In this document: piece by piece, positions 34,695 through 43,178 of the stretch
Numbering within the stretch: the stretch's first letter is position 1
Layout of the letters: each line of letters starts with the position of its first letter
Origin: Klebsiella pneumoniae
Lineage (GTDB): Bacteria > Myxococcota_A > UBA796 > SXON01
Reading direction: 5' to 3'
NCBI GenBank assembly: GCA_945861635.1
Contig: CAMAWH010000035.1
Coordinates: 1 to 52,354 of the forward strand
Length of the DNA stretch: 52,354 bases
Translations under genes and position numbers: made by a program
Notes under the pieces: model-generated
The model's input: only the letters and a program-made list of their open reading frames with translations
What the model was told of the DNA's origin: nothing
Databases searched by the model: none

Positions 34695-35939
34695 ATGCGC
34701 CGTATCGCCCCCACGATGGCCCTGCTCCTGTTCGCCTCCGCCTGCGGCAGCGATTCCGATCTGAAGCGCGTCAACGCGGCGCCCGAGGCGCGGGTCACCT
34801 CCCCGACGGAAGGCGAAATTGTTCGCCAGGGGATCGAATTCGCACCGATGTTGGGGATGGTTGCAGATTCGTTTGATGATGCCGCCGACCTCATTGTCGG
34901 CTGGGAGATGGATGGCGCGGAGGCTGTTTCAGCAACGGTCGCTGCGGGGGGCGGCGTGACCGACAGCTTCGACGCAAGCTCCCTGACGCTGGGCGAGCAC
35001 ACGCTCTTGCTCTCCGTCACGGATTCCGACGGTGAAAATACGCAAGACGACGTGCGCTTCCTCGTCGGCGGGCCCCTCGGCGCGCCGACGGTGGAGATCA
35101 CGGCACCCGAGAACGCCTCGGTGTTCGCACTCGGGGATTCGATCACCTTCACCGGCGTGGCGAGCGATCTGTCCTCTGCGGCGGAAGACCTCGCATTCGT
35201 CTGGTCGTCTGCGCTAGATGGCGAATTGGTCGGTGCCATCACGGGCGGAGGCCAGTCGGCGCTCATCACGGCGACATTGTCGAGTGGCGCACACCAGATC
35301 TCGCTCGCTGTCACGGACGCGGACGGCGAAGTCGGCACCGACACGATCAGCGTGATCGTTGGCGACACGGAGCCGCAACCGCCCGAGCCCGGCGACCTGA
35401 TTTTCAGCGAAATTGCCGTCGACCCGAGCGCGGTCGCGGATGAGGACGGTGAATGGGTCGAGCTGTACAATACGTCTGGCTCCACGCTCGACATCGCGGG
35501 GTACTCCTTCCACGATGACGCCGTAGACATCTGGATCTTCGACGCATCCGTCACAGTAGCGCCTCACGACTATCTCGTCCTTTGCTCGAACCCGGACCCC
35601 ACCGAAAACGGCGGCATCCCTTGCGACGCGTGGTTCTACCGCTACCCCAACGGGCAGGAACCGACGAGCGGGCTTGGCCACGGCTCGGGGATTGCCATCG
35701 CAAACAACGATGACGAACTCGAACTCACCGGGCCGGACAATGTCGATATCGACGTTTTCGATTACAACGACACCACGAGCGACCCCATCGAGGCAGGCAT
35801 GTCCTTCGGGCTCGACCCCGCGCGGCTCGACGGCGTGTCCAACGACGACGTCGAAAACTGGTGCGTGCAAACCACGATTCTTTCCGGCGCAGCGGAGCCC
35901 GGCACGCCCGGCGAAGCCAACGATTCGTGCGATTTCTGA
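34695..35939 (+). CDS. lipoprotein with Ig/PKD-like repeats and lamin-tail domain
   Basis: A 414-residue surface lipoprotein. ATG 34695 opens a lipoprotein signal (MALLLFASAC, lipid Cys near 17). Two Ig/PKD-like modules follow (RVTSPTEGEIV ... GEHTLLLSVTDSDGENT; VEITAPENASVF ... GAHQISLAVTDADGEVGTD). The C-terminal part is a lamin-tail domain: GDLIFSEIAVDPS, DGEWVELYNTSGSTLDIAGYS, VTVAPHDYLVLC, ending WCVQTTILSGAAEPGTPGEAN. Lamin-tail domains in bacteria occur on secreted or surface proteins and are thought to mediate binding. No enzymatic domain is present. Confidence 0.87.
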   Translation: MRRIAPTMALLLFASACGSDSDLKRVNAAPEARVTSPTEGEIVRQGIEFAPMLGMVADSFDDAADLIVGWEMDGAEAVSATVAAGGGVTDSFDASSLTLGEHTLLLSVTDSDGENTQDDVRFLVGGPLGAPTVEITAPENASVFALGDSITFTGVASDLSSAAEDLAFVWSSALDGELVGAITGGGQSALITATLSSGAHQISLAVTDADGEVGTDTISVIVGDTEPQPPEPGDLIFSEIAVDPSAVADEDGEWVELYNTSGSTLDIAGYSFHDDAVDIWIFDASVTVAPHDYLVLCSNPDPTENGGIPCDAWFYRYPNGQEPTSGLGHGSGIAIANNDDELELTGPDNVDIDVFDYNDTTSDPIEAGMSFGLDPARLDGVSNDDVENWCVQTTILSGAAEPGTPGEANDSCDF

Positions 35940-35958
35940 CACCCCCGCTCAGGGGGTG
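35940..35958. terminator. bidirectional terminator-like hairpin
   Basis: A perfect 7-bp stem CACCCCC (35940-35946) / GGGGGTG (35952-35958) with loop GCTCA. It begins one base after the stop of the lamin-tail gene and contains the stop of the convergent gshB gene, so it can end transcripts from both sides, including the leftward rpmH-gshB run. No T-run. Confidence 0.55.
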
Positions 35959-36878
35959 CGGCGTTCCGCGGCATCCAGCAGCGTTTCCTCAAGCCGAACG
36001 CCATTCAGGCGGTTGATCTCCTGAATCCCGGTCGGTGACGTCACGTTGATTTCGGTCAGCCACGGACCAATCACGTCGATACCGACGAACACCAGCCCTT
36101 CGGCACGAAGGATTGGGCCGATCCGGTCACAGATCTCCTGATCGCGCGCGGAAAGCGTCGTCGCCGAGACCGTGGCGCCTGCGTGCATGTTCCCGCGGTG
36201 ATCGCTGGCCGATGGGACGCGAAGGATGGCGCCCGCTGGCACGCCGTCAATCAGGATGATCCGCTTGTCTCCTTCGAGAATCTCCGGCGCGTGGCGCTGC
36301 GCGATGATGAACTCGCGGCCGTCACCGGTGAGCAACTCGATCATCGAACGCAGGTTCGGATCGCCGCCGCGTGTCACGAGCACGCCCCGACCCCCATTGC
36401 CATCCCACGGCTTCAACACCGCGCGATCCGGTTGCGCCCGTACGAAGGCAGCGATCTGGGCGACGTCCCGGCTCACGAGCGTCGGCGGCGTCAGGTCAGC
36501 GAACCCGGCGGCAAACAGTTTCTCATTCCGACTGCGGAGCCCGGCAGGGCGGTTCAGCACCAGCGTAGAGGATCCCACCTGTTCGAGGAGGTACGTCGTG
36601 AAAATGTAGTGCATGTCGAACGGCGGATCCTTGCGCATCCACACCAATCGAAAGTTCGCCAGCGGCTCCTCGAGCCACTCGCCTCGTGCAAACGCGCCAG
36701 CCGTCGTCCGGATCGATTGGGCGCGAACCGACGTGTACCCCCCGCTCATGTACAGATCGTTCGGCATGCACCACGAGGTGTCCCAGCCGCGCGCGGTCGA
36801 GGCCTTCATCAGCATGTACGTCGAATCTCCTGCGAGATTCAGCGATTCGACCGGGTCCATGACGAACAGGGAACGCAT
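35949..36878 (-). CDS. gshB: glutathione synthetase (ATP-grasp)
   Basis: A 309-residue ATP-grasp ligase joining gamma-glutamylcysteine and glycine. Hallmarks are the N-terminal MDPVESLNLAGDSTYMLM, the WMRKDPPFDMHYIFTTYLLE segment, the ATP-binding KPWDGNGGRGV, DKRIILIDGVPAGAILRVP, and the metal/phosphate site EINVTSPTGIQEIN. Length is normal for proteobacterial GshB. It is the last gene of the leftward run after mnmE (12-bp gap); no gshA is visible in the window. Confidence 0.95.
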   Translation of the reverse strand: MRSLFVMDPVESLNLAGDSTYMLMKASTARGWDTSWCMPNDLYMSGGYTSVRAQSIRTTAGAFARGEWLEEPLANFRLVWMRKDPPFDMHYIFTTYLLEQVGSSTLVLNRPAGLRSRNEKLFAAGFADLTPPTLVSRDVAQIAAFVRAQPDRAVLKPWDGNGGRGVLVTRGGDPNLRSMIELLTGDGREFIIAQRHAPEILEGDKRIILIDGVPAGAILRVPSASDHRGNMHAGATVSATTLSARDQEICDRIGPILRAEGLVFVGIDVIGPWLTEINVTSPTGIQEINRLNGVRLEETLLDAAERRTP

Positions 36879-36890
36879 CGGCGTCGCGTA

Positions 36891-38189
36891 TCACTTTCCG
36901 ATGCAAAACCGCGCGAACAGCCGGTCAAGCACGCCCTCGCGCACGTCGGTGCCGCCCAGTCCGGCGAGCGCGCTCACGCCAGCGTAGCAGCGCTCGACCG
37001 CCGCCGCCGGACCCGCCTCGCGCAACGCGACCAGCGCCTCATCACACGAATCGGCCGCCGCAAGGAAGCAATCGCGCTGGCGGGCGCTGGCGAGCAGCCA
37101 TCCGGCGCCGCCCGGCTCTTCCCCGACGAGACGGGAAAGGATCGCGGCGCGCAGCGCGTCCACGCCCGCGCCCGTAATCGACGAAACGCGGGGAGTGACG
37201 TCGTTCGCGGCGGGCAGGTCGGCGTGGGTCGCCACCACAAATCCGCTGCCCGGAATGGGTCCGGGCACGTGGCCGGGAACACAGTGGATCACAAGGTCGG
37301 CTTCGCGCCTCGCCTGCCGGCCGAGCGCCACGCCGGCGGCCTCGATCGCGTCGTCCGTGTCGCGATCCCCGGCGGTATCGACGAGCGTTATTCGGACCGC
37401 GTCCATTTGGAGCGTGGCTTCGATGACGTCACGCGTTGTTCCTGGCGTCGCGGAAACCAGCGCGCGCGGTCGGCCGAGCAGGGCGTTGAAGAGAGAGGAT
37501 TTTCCAGCGTTTACCGGGCCGACCAGCGCGACGCGCGCACCCGCAACGGCGAACTGGCCCGCACGGAAGCCGCTCGCCGTGCTCCGCGCCTCCATTGCGA
37601 GGCCAGCAAATCGCCGGGCGATCTCCACATCGCTCGCGAAAAGCAGGTCTTCTCCCGGGTAATCGAGGATTGCCTCCAATTCCGCTGCGATGTCCGTGAG
37701 GCGATCCCGGAGGGCATCCCCGTGCGCCGCCACGGCGCCCGTCATTCCGAATCTCGCGATCTCAAGACCGGCCGGGCTGGTCGCCTCGATGGATTGCAGC
37801 ACGGCCTCGGCCCGCGTGAGGTCCATCCGCCCATTCAGGAAGGCGCGCCTTGTGAATTCGCCCGGAAGCGCCGCGCGCGCGCCGACCGCCCGAAGCAAGC
37901 GCTCGACGAGCAGCGGATTGCCGTGCCCGCTCAGTTCGACGACGTCTTCGCCGGTGTAGCTGTGGGGCGCGCGGAAGCAGGTGACGAGCCCGGAATCAAA
38001 GGCCCCGCCGACGTCGCGGAAGGTGCGCAGCGACGCCACGCGCGGCGTAGGCAGCGGACCTGCAACCGCCTCGACACGCGCAAACGCTCCTGCGCCGGAG
38101 ACGCGAACCACCGCGATGGCACCGTTTCCCCAAGGGGTGGCGCACGCCGCGATGGTGTCGTCGACCGCGCTAGCTCTCGCCGCCCTCAT
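36891..38189 (-). CDS. mnmE: tRNA uridine-34 modification GTPase MnmE
   Basis: A 432-residue protein. ATG 38189 (MRAARASAVDDTIAACATPWGNGAI) is preferred and overlaps the end of jag by 20 bp. It has the N-terminal folate-binding domain (GAIAVVRVSG, SYTGEDVVELSGHG), G1 GPVNAGKSS, G2 GTTRD, G3 DTAG and the C-terminal CIGK with its essential Cys. With MnmG it builds the (carboxymethyl)aminomethyl group on U34 of tRNAs. The usual neighbour mnmG is not in the window on this side. It is part of the conserved origin-proximal order rnpA-yidC-jag-mnmE. Confidence 0.97.
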   Translation of the reverse strand: MRAARASAVDDTIAACATPWGNGAIAVVRVSGAGAFARVEAVAGPLPTPRVASLRTFRDVGGAFDSGLVTCFRAPHSYTGEDVVELSGHGNPLLVERLLRAVGARAALPGEFTRRAFLNGRMDLTRAEAVLQSIEATSPAGLEIARFGMTGAVAAHGDALRDRLTDIAAELEAILDYPGEDLLFASDVEIARRFAGLAMEARSTASGFRAGQFAVAGARVALVGPVNAGKSSLFNALLGRPRALVSATPGTTRDVIEATLQMDAVRITLVDTAGDRDTDDAIEAAGVALGRQARREADLVIHCVPGHVPGPIPGSGFVVATHADLPAANDVTPRVSSITGAGVDALRAAILSRLVGEEPGGAGWLLASARQRDCFLAAADSCDEALVALREAGPAAAVERCYAGVSALAGLGGTDVREGVLDRLFARFCIGK

Positions 38190-39198
38190 TCGACGACCCG
38201 TCCTCTCGGTAGATCTCGACGCGACGGTCGTGCCCCTCTCCGATCGAACGCGACTTGGCACCGGCGACTTCAGCCACCTCGATGTGCACCAGCCGGCGAT
38301 CGTAGCTGTTCAATTCCCGGCGGATTACCTCAGGAGCACCCGAGTCGGCCACTTTCTCTGCGAGCTTCCGGGCGAGGCGCTTCAGCTCCTCATCGTCTCC
38401 ACCACGGCGGAAACCCGCGCCGCCGCCGCTCGGAGCGCCGGCACGGTCATCTCGGCGTGGGCCACGGTCATCCCGCCTCGGACCCCGGTCATCCCGACGC
38501 GGGCCGCGATCGTCACGGAAGGCGGGCCGTTCATCGCGACGCGGACCCCGGTCGTCACGGTATCCACCACGTCCGCCGCGATCACCGCCACGATCTGCGC
38601 CTCGACCGCCATCATCCGCCCGGGCAACGTCGATCCGGAATTCCGTCCCGTTGAAGTTCGGGCCGACCGACTGCTCCAGAATCCACTGGATGGCGCGCAG
38701 CGTGCTGCCGCCACGGCCAACGAGGTGGCGCGCATGCTCCCCGACGTCGAGGAAAACGACCGCAGCGTCACCGCGCATTTCTCCGCGCACCGTACCGGAA
38801 CGCCCCATCGCATCGAGCAGACCCTTCACCCATGCTTCTCCGGCCGCTGAGGCGGCCGAGGTGACGACTTCCTGCGCCGGCGCGGCGTAGGCCGGCGGCC
38901 CCGAACGCTCCCCGCGGTCCGAACGCTCCGGACGGTCCGAACGCTCGGAATACGCCGGCTGGGCCGCGCGCGCTGCGGCAGCGGCGACCGCCGCGGCGGC
39001 CGACGCAGGATCCTTTGCCCAGGCGAAAATCTTTACGGTTTCCGCGCCCGTGGTACCGCCTCCCGCAGACCGGAAGTGCGCCATGTCGATCTTGTGATCG
39101 ACGGCGGCAACGGGAACGCCCAGGGTAGTGGCAGCGGAATCGATGGCGGCACGGAGGGTGCGGCCTTCAGCAACGACGTGATTATCAGGGATTGACAT
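38170..39198 (-). CDS. jag: Jag/KhpB RNA-binding protein with RG-rich insertion
   Basis: A 342-residue protein, longer than the usual 200-250. In order: Jag_N-like start (MSIPDNHVVAEGRTLRAAID), KH domain with the GxxG loop as GRGG (LVGRGGSTLRAIQWILEQ), an unusual Arg/Gly/Asp-rich insertion (about 195-262, with four DDRGPRR units), then the R3H domain (ELNSYDRRLVHIEV, R-x3-H). KH and R3H bind single-stranded RNA; the RG-rich segment should add disordered, charge-rich RNA contacts. It overlaps yidC by 14 bp, so translation is coupled. Confidence 0.93.
   Translation of the reverse strand: MSIPDNHVVAEGRTLRAAIDSAATTLGVPVAAVDHKIDMAHFRSAGGGTTGAETVKIFAWAKDPASAAAAVAAAAARAAQPAYSERSDRPERSDRGERSGPPAYAAPAQEVVTSAASAAGEAWVKGLLDAMGRSGTVRGEMRGDAAVVFLDVGEHARHLVGRGGSTLRAIQWILEQSVGPNFNGTEFRIDVARADDGGRGADRGGDRGGRGGYRDDRGPRRDERPAFRDDRGPRRDDRGPRRDDRGPRRDDRAGAPSGGGAGFRRGGDDEELKRLARKLAEKVADSGAPEVIRRELNSYDRRLVHIEVAEVAGAKSRSIGEGHDRRVEIYREDGSSNEGGES
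38430..38575 (-). repeat. imperfect repeats encoding DDRGPRR units in jag
   Basis: Several copies of a 21-bp unit (Asp-Asp-Arg-Gly-Pro-Arg-Arg) lie in tandem between the KH and R3H coding parts, with degenerate copies on both sides. They keep the reading frame and account for the long RG-rich linker of this Jag. Confidence 0.75.
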
Positions 39199-40867
39199 TC
39201 AATTCTCCGAGTTGGACCGGCTTGACGTACTGGGTATTGTACCACTGCTGCGCGATGCTCAAGATAGTGTTGACCGCGTAGTACAGCGAGAGGCCTGCCG
39301 GAAGGCCGAACATGAAAAGGGCAAATATCACGGGCATGAACTTCATCATCTGCGCCTGCTGCGGGTCCATGCCCGTCATGGGCGTGAGCCGCTGCTGAAG
39401 GATCATGCCAACGGCCATGAATGCCGGAAATGCGCCAAACGGATCCGGTGCGGACAGGTCCTGCACGTAGAGGAAGTGGGCGTGGAAAAGGTCCGGCGTG
39501 AGCAAAAGCGCCGTGTAGAGCGCGAAGAACACCGGCATCTGAAGCAACATCGGCAGGCACCCGCCGATCGGGTTCACGTCGTGCGCCTTGAACAACGCCA
39601 TCGTTTCGCGGTTCAGCGCGTCCTTGTCATCTTTGTACTTGACCTGCAGGTCCTTGAGCAGCGGCTGAACCCCCTGCATCCGCTTCGCGCTCTTGAACGC
39701 CTTCGCGGAGAGCGGGTAGAAGCTGATGCGCACCAGGAACGTCAACGCGATGATCGAGAGGCCCCAGTTGCCGATGAGCGACTGAAAGACGTGCAGGAAG
39801 AACAGCAGAATCTTGGAGAAGAACCCAAACATTCCGAGGTCCACGCCGAGATCGAGATTGTGGCCGAGCAGAGCAAGGCGCTCCACGTCTTTTGCGCCGG
39901 CGAAGACTTGGAAATTCGCTTCGATCGGATGCGCCGCGTCGAGGGATGTCGCTGCGAGGAGCCCAAAGGCGCCCACCGTGTCCGCGCCGACCCGGACATA
40001 CCGGAGTGAAACCGGGTTTTCCACCGCAGGAATTAACGCCGCAAGGAAGTACCGATCGCCAACGCCGAACCAGGAGAGCGGCCCAACGACATCCTCCCCT
40101 GTCTGCAATTCGCTGGCGTTCATGAAGGGCAAATAGTCGTCATTGGCAACGGACATCAGCTGGGGAAGCGAATCGTATGCGCCAGCGGAACTGGCGTAGG
40201 AATCCACGATACCCAGCCAGAATGGCCCCTGTAAGGTCGAATTCCCCTCGAACTTGACCTTCAGATCGAACACGCCGGCGTCCGCCGTCGGCGTCAGGAT
40301 CTGCGTCACCACGAATCCGTCGGCGTCGGTACGGCGTATCGTCAGCGGCGATTCGCTCACGACACTCCACGCCCCGCCGACCACAAACGCGCCCCGGCCG
40401 GCGGCGGCGAACCGCCCGTTGGGACCGAGGAGATGCTCCGCACCGTCACCTGCAACGTAGGGCGCCCAACCGCCCGGGTGCTGGCCGCTGATCGTCTGCC
40501 AAATCCACGTCCACCACGGGGTGACCGTAACCGGCGCCTTGAAGGCCGGAAATTCAATCTCCGCGATGCCGCCGCCGCAATTCTCGATGGCGAGCGAAAC
40601 CTCCGAGGAGACGAGCGGCGTGCGGCCCGGCGTGCATGCTGCCGCCGCGACCACGGGCGCCGCCGCGGGCGTCGAAAGCCCTGGCGTTCCATCCGCCGTG
40701 GGAGCCGCCGGCATCTCTGTGACAGCGCCTTCGGACATCGGCGCGGAGGCGACAGCGCTCGCCGGATCAGGCTCTGGCTTCGGAACAAAAAAGGCATTCC
40801 AGAGGTACCACGCCGCAAGCGACAGCGCGATGGCGAGAAATGCCCGTTGTTCGTTCGCGTCCTTCAC
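39185..40867 (-). CDS. yidC: membrane protein insertase YidC
   Basis: A 560-residue Gram-negative YidC. An N-terminal membrane helix (AFLAIALSLAAWYLWNAFFV) precedes a Pro/Ala linker, the large periplasmic beta-domain (about 75-340) and the conserved five-helix insertase core (LLFFLHVFQSLIGNWGLSII, VRISFYPLSAKAFKSAKRMQ, GGCLPMLLQMPVFFALYTAL, KFMPVIFALFMFGLPAGLSL). It inserts proteins into the inner membrane alone or with Sec. GTG start overlapping the yidD stop (GTGA). Confidence 0.97.
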   Translation of the reverse strand: MKDANEQRAFLAIALSLAAWYLWNAFFVPKPEPDPASAVASAPMSEGAVTEMPAAPTADGTPGLSTPAAAPVVAAAACTPGRTPLVSSEVSLAIENCGGGIAEIEFPAFKAPVTVTPWWTWIWQTISGQHPGGWAPYVAGDGAEHLLGPNGRFAAAGRGAFVVGGAWSVVSESPLTIRRTDADGFVVTQILTPTADAGVFDLKVKFEGNSTLQGPFWLGIVDSYASSAGAYDSLPQLMSVANDDYLPFMNASELQTGEDVVGPLSWFGVGDRYFLAALIPAVENPVSLRYVRVGADTVGAFGLLAATSLDAAHPIEANFQVFAGAKDVERLALLGHNLDLGVDLGMFGFFSKILLFFLHVFQSLIGNWGLSIIALTFLVRISFYPLSAKAFKSAKRMQGVQPLLKDLQVKYKDDKDALNRETMALFKAHDVNPIGGCLPMLLQMPVFFALYTALLLTPDLFHAHFLYVQDLSAPDPFGAFPAFMAVGMILQQRLTPMTGMDPQQAQMMKFMPVIFALFMFGLPAGLSLYYAVNTILSIAQQWYNTQYVKPVQLGELNVNP

Positions 40868-41103
40868 AATGGCTCCGAATGTCCGCCCGCGCGCGGGGGA
40901 ACGTAGTCCTCTCCGCCAGGATTAAAGGGGTGACACCGGCATATTCTCTTGAATCCAAGCCAACTTCCGTGGAATGGACCCCACACTGAAATCGCCTCTG
41001 CCGTATACCGGCTGCAGGTCGGGTAGAAACGGCACACGGGAGGCATCCAATCGCTGACGGCGCGCTGGTAACCGCGAATCAGGGTGAGGAGGAGCCATTT
41101 CAT
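40864..41103 (-). CDS. yidD: membrane protein insertion efficiency factor YidD
   Basis: A 79-residue YidD: MKWLLLTLIRGYQRAVSDW, then the Cys-rich core CRFYPTCSRYTAEAI and HGSWLGFKRICRCHPF, and the family ending GGEDYVPP. It assists YidC-dependent insertion at the inner membrane. It overlaps rnpA by 4 bp upstream (ATGA) and yidC by 4 bp downstream, the usual tight packing. Confidence 0.96.
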   Translation of the reverse strand: MKWLLLTLIRGYQRAVSDWMPPVCRFYPTCSRYTAEAISVWGPFHGSWLGFKRICRCHPFNPGGEDYVPPRAGGHSEPL

Positions 41104-41399
41104 CGGCCAAGCCGTCGAAAGAGTTCTTCCACCTCGGAGCGGATTGCCGCAAATCCGGCCGATTTCGACCCCGGATGTGCAATAAACACAAGGTCATACG
41201 GGCCGCCTGCTGGCTCCGTGACCTGTCTCCACGCCTCACGCAGCCACCGTTTGACCCGGTTGCGCACCACGGCATTCCCGACCTTTCGGCTGACCGCCAT
41301 ACCGACGCGAGTTGCCCCGAGCGCGCCGCGGGCGTGGATCAGCAGCAGGCTGCCGCCGCGGAGGCGACGACCGCCGGTCTGCACCCGATCGTAGTCCAC
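41100..41399 (-). CDS. rnpA: ribonuclease P protein component
   Basis: A 99-residue RNase P protein with the RNR signature RNRVKRWLREAWR and VGMAVSRKVGNAV. The start is problematic. GTG 41399 (VDYDRVQTGGRR) is the only usual start codon, but the eight codons before it, back to the rpmH stop, still read like family sequence (VVDRLRRS) and contain no ATG, GTG or TTG. rpmH lies in the same frame, separated only by its TAA. No ribosome site precedes the GTG, so initiation probably depends on coupling to rpmH. Confidence 0.9.
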   Translation of the reverse strand: MDYDRVQTGGRRLRGGSLLLIHARGALGATRVGMAVSRKVGNAVVRNRVKRWLREAWRQVTEPAGGPYDLVFIAHPGSKSAGFAAIRSEVEELFRRLGR

Positions 41400-41423
41400 G
41401 GAGCGGCGAAGGCGGTCGACGAC

Positions 41424-41582
41424 TTAATCCTGTTTGTTCGCGATGATCGTGCCGAGGCGCTTCCGCCCCTTCGCACGGCGACGCGAAATGACGTTGCGGC
41501 CCGCGGCCGTGCTCATCCGGGCCCGGAACCCGTGGGTACGGGCCCGGCGCTTGTTGTGAGGCTGAAAGGTGCGCTTCGACAT
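41424..41582 (-). CDS. rpmH: 50S ribosomal protein L34
   Basis: A 52-residue L34 ([20 protein letters not shown], then [19 protein letters not shown]), with a C-terminal extension [10 protein letters not shown] slightly longer than the usual 44-46 residues. It begins the leftward origin-proximal run. Its TAA is followed in the same frame by rnpA sequence. The gene is divergent from dnaA with 270 bp between starts. Confidence 0.97.
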   Translation of the reverse strand: MSKRTFQPHNKRRARTHGFRARMSTAAGRNVISRRRAKGRKRLGTIIANKQD

Positions 41583-41852
41583 GATTTCTCCAAGGTCCGG
41601 AAACGGGCCACGGCTTCTATCCGATGCCGCGACGGACGCAATGTGGGGAAGCCCGCAACCTTTCGTGGAGATAGCGGATAACCTATGGAATACAAAAATC
41701 TATCCCCGTCGCTACAGGCATTTACGTGATCGCGCCCACTTGAGCTTTCGCGGGGGTCGCGGTAGAACATGGGCAGGCTGCAAGGGTAGCCGTCCGGGGA
41801 TCGGGGTGGATCCACGACGGAATTCCTTTTGCCTCGCAGCCGTGGATCGCGA
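41583..41852. promoter_or_regulatory. divergent rpmH-dnaA intergenic region
   Basis: A 270-bp gap without a gene that should contain the rpmH and dnaA promoters. It holds a perfect 10-bp palindrome GTGGATCCAC (41806-41815) and a second GTGGATC at 41842, right before the dnaA ATG. It also has looser DnaA-box-like sites (TGTGGGGAA near 41652; on the minus strand TTATCCGCT near 41685) and an AT-richer stretch around 41690-41705. The GTGGATC copies near the dnaA start could serve DnaA autoregulation. Matches to the E. coli box are imperfect (6-7 of 9). Confidence 0.5.
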
Positions 41853-43178
41853 ATGGAAACGGCGTGGACGGAGTTCTGCAAGGCCCTGGAACGGCGAATC
41901 GGGCCGGCGGGCATGGACGTGTGGGTCAACTCCGGCTCCCTGCGCGCGTCGGCGCTGACTCCGCAGAAGGCCATGCTCCAGGCGGACAGCAAGTACGCCT
42001 ACGAGTGGATTCGGGACAACCTGCTGCGGCAGATCGAGGAGTCGTTCACCGAGTCGATGGGCCATCCCGTCGATGTCGATCTTTCCTTCGACGGGCAAAG
42101 CGTGCGAGACGCGGACCCGCCGGGCATTGCCGGCCCCCCATCACGAGGACGCAGCACGCATCACCTTGATCGATCCATGACGTTCGATAATTTCGTCGTC
42201 GGAAGCTGCAATGAGTTCGCCCACGCAGCGGCGCTCAGCGTTGCCGATGCGCCGGGTCAATCTCACAATCCGCTGTTCATCTACGGAGACGCAGGCGTCG
42301 GCAAGACGCATCTCCTCCACGCCATTGGGAATCGAGTGGCCGCGCGGGTGGGGGGGAAGGGCATCCTCTACATCCAGTCCTTGCAGTTCCTGGAGGGGAT
42401 GATTCGGGCGTTCGCGAACCGAGGCATCGAAGCGTGGCGGCACCGCTTCCGAGCCGAAGTCGATGTACTCCTGCTCGACGACGTGCAGTTCATCTCCGGC
42501 AAAGAACGCACGCAGGAGGAGGTCTTCTACATCTTCGAGGTACTGCGGGCAGAAGGCAAGCAAATCGTCTTGACCGCGGACCAGACGCCACAGGAAATCG
42601 GAAAGCTTGAACCTCGTTTGCGGACACGTTTTGCGCAAGGATTGCTGACCGACATTCTCCCGCCCGACGTGGAGACGATGATGGGAATCCTGGCGAACAA
42701 GGCCGACGCGGTCAAGCTGGTCATTCCCGTCGATGTCCAGTACCTCATCGCCCAGCGTGTCCGGAACAGCGTGCGAGATCTGGAAGGCGTGGTGAACCGC
42801 CTGTCGGCGCTCCATTCGTTTTACGGAAAGCCGATCACGCGCGCGTTCATCGAAGAGCACATGGCAGGGGTGCTCCGCCCAGAACTTCCTCCTCCGAACC
42901 CCGAGATGATCATCGCTCGCGTCGCAGACCACTACCACATCCGCGCCGCCGACATCAAGGGAGATCGCCGCCCGCAGAACATCGCCCATCCGCGACAACT
43001 CGCGATGTACCTATGCCGTCAGATCGCGAAATTGTCCTTCCCGGAGATCGGCCGGGTGTTCGAGCGCGACAACTCGACCGTACAGTACGCCTGCAAAAAA
43101 GTGGCGAACGCGGTGAAGAAAGATGCGAACCTGCGCGCTGAGGTGGACATGCTCGACAAGGTCGTTCGGGGCGCGTGA
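41853..43178 (+). CDS. dnaA: chromosomal replication initiator DnaA
   Basis: A 441-residue DnaA. ATG 41853 (METAWTEFCKALERRIG) gives the standard domain I; a TTG upstream is less likely. Domain II is short. Domain III has Walker A GDAGVGKTH and Walker B LLLDDVQF. Domain IV has the helix-turn-helix: R-R in GDRRPQ, PRQLAMY, and a signature that reads RDNSTVQYACKKV. Compared with E. coli RDHTTVLHA, the DNA-contact His434 is Asn and His439 is Tyr, while Arg399, Arg407, Gln408, Thr436 and Ala440 are kept. This may go with the divergent DnaA boxes nearby. Confidence 0.97.
   Translation: METAWTEFCKALERRIGPAGMDVWVNSGSLRASALTPQKAMLQADSKYAYEWIRDNLLRQIEESFTESMGHPVDVDLSFDGQSVRDADPPGIAGPPSRGRSTHHLDRSMTFDNFVVGSCNEFAHAAALSVADAPGQSHNPLFIYGDAGVGKTHLLHAIGNRVAARVGGKGILYIQSLQFLEGMIRAFANRGIEAWRHRFRAEVDVLLLDDVQFISGKERTQEEVFYIFEVLRAEGKQIVLTADQTPQEIGKLEPRLRTRFAQGLLTDILPPDVETMMGILANKADAVKLVIPVDVQYLIAQRVRNSVRDLEGVVNRLSALHSFYGKPITRAFIEEHMAGVLRPELPPPNPEMIIARVADHYHIRAADIKGDRRPQNIAHPRQLAMYLCRQIAKLSFPEIGRVFERDNSTVQYACKKVANAVKKDANLRAEVDMLDKVVRGA

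Noticed and set aside
38430..38575. Possible CRISPR-like repeats
   Set aside because: The units are in frame within jag, encode DDRGPRR, are contiguous without unique spacers, and no cas genes are near.
36183..38654. 823-codon open frame on the plus strand opposite gshB, mnmE and jag
   Set aside because: All three minus-strand genes show complete family motifs there; the plus frame is Arg/His-rich low-complexity sequence typical of an antisense shadow.
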